Origin: Blastomyces gilchristii SLH14081
Lineage: Eukaryota > Ascomycota > Eurotiomycetes > Onygenales > Ajellomycetaceae
Assembly: GCF_000003855.2 (NCBI RefSeq)
Contig: NW_003101676.1
Span: 2,039,287-2,103,286, forward strand
Length of the DNA stretch: 64,000 nucleotides
Direction of reading: 5' to 3'
Below the pieces are notes generated by a model. The model was not told the origin of the DNA. It did no database searches and saw only the letters and a program-made list of their open reading frames with translations. The stretch's first letter is position 1. Each line of letters opens with the position of its first letter. A program made the position numbers and the translations under genes. Below are positions 60,001-64,000 of this stretch, one piece after another.

Positions 60001-62166
60001 GATAATAAGACTATCAAAAAATCTGGTCCTGGTCTCAGACACGGTCACACGGTCAGTCTATTCACAGTCATGTATATGTATTAATCACATTCAGTTATAT
60101 AAATATAACAGCTTCTGTGAGACAGTTGATTACATTCTCAATCAGAAATAGAGAATAGTGACTCTTTATTATTTTAAAGTTCAGATTATAGTAGTCTATA
60201 TACAATCTGAGATCTTTATTCTTCTTCTTAACAAATATCACAGAGACTTCTATAAAGATTTGTAAAGATTGAATAAAGTCATTCTTCAGATTCTTCTTCA
60301 CATAAGTCTGTAAGATCTCTGTCTTATAATGAGAGAGCTTATAGATTGATTCTCAGAAGACTTTCTGCTCTTCTATTAAATCTATTATCAGATTCTTCTC
60401 ACAGTGAGATGAAAGCTCAGCTGTCTTAACTGAACTGAATATCTCTGTGAGATCTTGATATTTCTCTGATATCTGAAGCTTAGTTTTCATAACTGTAAAG
60501 TTCTGAGACATTTGTAAAGTCATTATATAGATGAGCTTGTCTTCTCTAATTAACTCTATAGTATTAACTGATTCTATCTCTATAAGTGAGTCTGTCAACA
60601 CTGATCAGAAGTATAAACCTGACTCACAGACAGCTATGTATGAATTATGTCTTTAAAGTGATATAAGTTCTAAGTACATGTTATCTGTGATGACTATGAT
60701 AATCACAGTTTTTACAAATCTTCTTTAGATTTCAGAGAGATCTTGTAATTCAAAGATAATTCTTATAAGTTTCTCAGTTCTCAGATTTGAGTTCTCACAC
60801 TCTGCTTATTATAAGAGCAGATTTCTAGTTTTCATCACTTAGCTTATTCACTCTGTGAGCTTTAGAGACACTTTAGTACTCTGAAATCTCAAGTGTATCA
60901 ATACTTTTCATACTGATGAAGTAATAGTACTGTAGTACAGTCTTTCTCTACAAGTATGCATTTTCATTGAAGAAGTAACAGATTCAGATGTCAGCTTTAA
61001 GACTCTTAAGAAGACTGTTACTGACTCTGTCTGTGACTTCTCAAATTTCTATTTCAGTTTATTCAGACAGTTTATACAGATATATTCTGATTTAGAATAG
61101 ATGAAGCAGAGATTCTTTTTCTTAATCTATCTATTATACACTCTGTTCATAGAAGCTTATAAAGCTCTTTCTCTCTGCTCAGCAGTCAGATATAAATCTC
61201 TCTGTGTCTTATCATCTTTTTCTAGTAAATCTATTCTCTGTTGTTCTGACTCTTACAGAGCTGATCAGTGATTCACTCTTCACAGATCTGTGACTCTCAC
61301 AGTGATCTGTAAATAGTGAATGAGAGTTATCAGTTTCTTCAGAGTCAAGAACTTAGAGTCTTACTTAATAAGCTTATTCTTCATATCTTTATTCAGTCTC
61401 TTTATAAATATTATTATTCAGATCTTATTTCAGAGCTCTGTTATCACAGATCTTAATTCATATTATAATTTCATAAAGTATTATAAGTAGTCTTTATCAG
61501 ATTTCTCATCTCTTTTTCTAATATTTATGATCACAGCTCAGATATTCTCTATTCAGCTTATAAAGTCTTCTAACTTATTCTTCAGATAGATCTTGAGAAT
61601 AGATTAGTAGAATCTCTTATAATCATTCTCTAGATAATTCAGCCAGTTCTTGACTTCAGTGTAGTAGAGATCTGTTATTATATAGATAATAGCTTCTTCA
61701 TCTTTCATATCACATAGTCAAGCTTATGAGTCAATTTCAAATACAAACTTATAAAAGCTTTTATAGATTATAATTCAGTAGTTAATCTTAAGTGATCACA
61801 GCTTAAGAAAGTGTCTTTTCAGTTTATAGATGTCTCTGAAGATCATGTCTACAGACTTGATTCAAGAGTGTTTACAGACAGTAAGTATTTCTTATAGAAA
61901 AATAGCTTGATTCTACAGCAGATACTTAAGAATATTTTTCACTAAGATTGATTTATTCATGAATTCAGAGAGTTTCTCTATTACAGATATAGAGAATAAT
62001 GTTCTGTGAGTAATTGATAAATTCTCTAAGACTTCTGTTATAGAGATTATTCATGATTCAGATAGCTGCTTCTGAGTGTCTGTAGTAGAATTCACAGAAA
62101 TTGAAGTATATGAGTTTTTAATTCTTTCAGTTATAATAAGTAGTTACTGATTGACAGAGCTTGAAA
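57011..62166 (-). pseudogene. B2 gag-pol remnant
   Basis: Collinear with B1 44358-48700 and B3 28868-32279 on the minus strand. The RT piece 60301-60095 is open for 68 codons (KNLKNDFIQSLQIF, FVKKKNKDLRLYIDYYNLN). A further open piece, 60601-60353, precedes it and ends in the LPEKY-like region. MITE M4 lies inside RT at 59555-60060. The position 58254-58265 is the empty site for SINE-L. Confidence 0.82.
59555..60060 (-). mobile_element. MITE M4 (506 bp)
   Basis: It starts TAGACTGGCTGCTGAGATC and ends CACACGGTCAGTCTA. The flanks are TTCACAGC (59547-59554) and TTCACAGT (60061-60068), one 8-bp duplication differing by C/T; the empty site in B3 near 30167 is TTCACAGT. Non-coding. Confidence 0.9.
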
Positions 62167-62425
62167 TGTAAGAATAAGTGCTTATAGATGATTATTCAGA
62201 TATTTACAGCTTGATATGATATATACTGTTTAACTACTAGAAGTATTTACAGTAGAAAGATAAAATGTAGAGATTAAATGTATAATAGCATTCAAGCTGA
62301 GTTATAAATAGTATTCATGAATTCCAGTCTATATAGTTGTGTGTAGCCAAGGGCCGCTAACCCTATTAGTTACGTGAGAGATAGGAATAGAGGTAAAGAA
62401 TCCGCGAGGAGCGGGATTTCTTACA
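62167..62425 (-). repeat. 5' LTR of B2
   Basis: The inner (left) end is mutated (GTGCTTATAGATGATTATTC). The outer 90 bp are pristine (AGCCAAGGGCCGCTAACCC, AATCCGCGAGGAGCGGGATT). Confidence 0.88.
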
Positions 62426-62564
62426 CCTCACCGCATATATATATAAATATTCACTTCAATCACTGATTTCTGTATCTTCTCTTTCTTTCCTTCTCTAATG
62501 TTTTTCACTTTTGTATTATAAGACCTATATATTATATCAATCTATTCAGTATAGGCCTCTTATA
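62426..62564 (+). repeat. Family C 5' LTR of copy C3, second half
   Basis: It continues the LTR begun at 34145 and ends ATAGGCCTCTTATA (CA changed to TA). The end faces its own gag, so it is an inner edge, and it is mutated as expected from the other copies. Confidence 0.8.
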
Positions 62565-63622
62565 CTTGAAAAACATTTCTCATCTTCTTATTAAAAATGA
62601 TTATTCTCATTAGAAACAATTATTCATTGAGAAGATATCTGAACATGTAATAATATGTCAGAAATAGAAAAATGATTAAATAGTTAAGCAGACACTGAGT
62701 TCTTAGACAGAAGCTTGCTTATCAGTCACTCTGATTCTGTAATAAAATCTTACAAAGAGAATATCAGTAAAAGACCTGAGAGTTCTAACACTTCAGATAT
62801 ATGAGATATTCATATAATTACACTTCTTCAGATTTCACAGATATCACATATTCAATGAACAACATGTCTAATAACAATATGAGAGAATTCTTGAATATGA
62901 GTATAGATATAATATCACAGTAAGTCTGAGCAATGTTAGAATTATAACAATAATAAATAGCTGACATGCATGCAACTCAACAACTTTAATATGAGGAAAT
63001 TTAACAGTTAACTCAACAAGGAACTCATGCAATTTTAACATCAATAGAATTAAATACAATGCAAGTACTGAAAGAATGCTTAGATACTTTCACATATTCT
63101 AATACTTCTGATCTCACTCTCTACTCATCATGAAGATTGAAAATGCTCATGAAACTGAGTGTAGATGAAGATGTCATCAGTTCACTAATTAATCAAGATT
63201 GATATATCAATGAATGATTGAAGAATCATGTGAAACAGAAGTTTCATTCATGAATGAAAGCATGTGAATCAGTGTTGTGAACATCTGATAATATTATCAA
63301 ATATCTTGATATTCTGTTTCAAAACACTGTCATGTAACAGAAAGTGATAGATTGATTACAGAGTGTCTGACAGAGAAATACTTCTCTCACAACATTCATC
63401 TCTGACTTTGATATCAAGATTCTAGAAGCAGGTGATTAATCTTGAGAGGATTGAATGAAGATTAGTATGCTTAAGAAGACATTAACTTTCAAACTCTTAT
63501 AAGCTCTTATAAGTGTAGATAAAGACTCAACTTATAAAGGCTTCTGCATACAACTCTGAACATTGAATGACTGTCTGATCAAGCTTAGAAGTATGTAAAA
63601 CAGTAATAGAAGATGTTATATG
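62565..63622 (+). pseudogene. C3 leader and gag remnant
   Basis: The start ATG is at 62864 (MSNNNMREFLNMSIDVISQ). The capsid-like part has ATQQL and ELNTMQVLKECLDTFTYSNT with TGA, TAA and TAG stops scattered. It is cut at 63622 by a second HAT-L copy; GTTATATG (63615-63622) should be its left duplication. Confidence 0.72.
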
Positions 63623-64000
63623 TAGACTGACCGTGTGACGGTGTCTGAGACCAGAATCAAACTTTACAGTTGTTATGTTGTCTAAAAGCATTACTTCTAG
63701 TCATGATTTGTGTTCATTACATTGATTTCAAATCATGTTATTTCAAATATTAAAGATCTCAGATTCACTTTTCAAATAAAAGTCTAGTCTCAGATAAAGA
63801 ATATGTTTGAATTCTTAGTCACATTTTCATTCTGATCTCATTATTAAGAATGACATTAAATAAGATTATGAAATCATTTCTCACTTACATAATATTATAA
63901 CATAGTACTCATTTGTTGAAAATTCAACAGAGAGTATTATCAAATATTATTACTTTTCTAAATACAGATCATAATTCATATAATTTTAATTATGAAAAAA
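63623..64000 (-). mobile_element. End of a second HAT-L copy, running off the window
   Basis: It begins TAGACTGACCGTGTGACGG and follows the reverse complement of 16372 back to about 15990, ending where the T/A tract begins. It shares the interior sequence with HAT-L rather than with the 506-bp MITEs, so it is probably a long copy. Confidence 0.85.

Larger units (their letters stand above)
34282..62425 (-). mobile_element. Chromovirus-type gypsy element B2, inserted in the C3 LTR
   Basis: Reverse-oriented LTRs lie at 34282-34539 (3') and 62167-62425 (5'). Both flanks are the two halves of one family C LTR, proving insertion. The flanking pentamers are CTCCA and CCTCA, which could be one original sequence altered differently by C-to-T changes. 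It carries LINE2 (35684-37255), C2 (38147-43933), B1 with C1 (44101-57010) and M4 (59555-60060). Its own sequence totals about 7 kb. Confidence 0.88.

Noticed and set aside
24059..60068. TA-dinucleotide duplication and a Tc1/mariner assignment for the MITEs
   Set aside because: TA occurs at both ends, but exact 8-bp duplications and the paralogous empty sites show that the terminal TA belongs to the element and that 8 bp is the true TSD.
1..64000. Mitochondrial or bacterial origin suggested by the extreme AT content
   Set aside because: Nested eukaryotic retrotransposons, Pol III SINE promoters and a directional transition signature indicate a fungal nuclear genome.

Overview
This window is a gene-free, very AT-rich block of nested, mutation-degraded transposable elements from a filamentous fungus, most likely an ascomycete. 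The evidence is several Ty3/gypsy retrotransposon families, a Tad1-like LINE with an RNase H domain, 8-bp-TSD DNA transposons with MITEs, and pervasive C-to-T/G-to-A mutation resembling repeat-induced point mutation (RIP). I found no host protein gene. Two runs of N (6107-6666 and 40400-40499) are assembly gaps. Family names (Gypsy-A, B, C, HAT-L, SINE1, SINE-L) are mine.

Layout, left to right. 1-981 is a gag remnant of gypsy family C (copy C4). 982-32526 is chromovirus copy B3 (minus strand, LTRs at both ends), broken by five insertions: a full-length LINE (LINE1, 1548-23715), two MITEs (M1, M2), and a long tRNA-headed retroposon (SINE-L). LINE1 is itself broken by a 14.2-kb hAT-like element (HAT-L, 2206-16372), which carries a complete Gypsy-A element (5781-14121), and by a pristine 378-bp tRNA-derived SINE (SINE1, 19827-20204). 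32527-33792 is the 5' end of a second Gypsy-A copy with MITE M3. 34145-34281 plus 62426-63622 is the 5' LTR and gag of family C copy C3, split by chromovirus copy B2 (34282-62425, minus). B2 holds a 5'-truncated LINE (LINE2), family C copy C2, MITE M4, and another chromovirus copy, B1 (44101-57010, plus), which in turn holds C1 (48701-54358). 63623-64000 is the end of a second HAT-L copy.

Most boundaries were fixed by target-site duplications (TSDs) and by paralogous empty sites within the window. The nesting therefore gives a relative insertion history: B2 into C3; then C2, B1, LINE2 and M4 into B2; then C1 into B1; and LINE1, then HAT-L, then Gypsy-A on the left side.

Three results deserve most attention. 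First, the mutation signature is C followed by G or C (CpG, and the first C of CpC), not the classic CpA, so tryptophan codons become TGA and GG/CC/CG dinucleotides almost vanish. Second, within every LTR pair the outer edge stays unmutated and GC-rich while the identical inner edge is mutated, which suggests the mutation machinery needs homology on both sides. Third, the LINE and two different tRNA-headed retroposons share the same 3' end and TAA-repeat tail, which indicates a working LINE/SINE partnership in this fungus.
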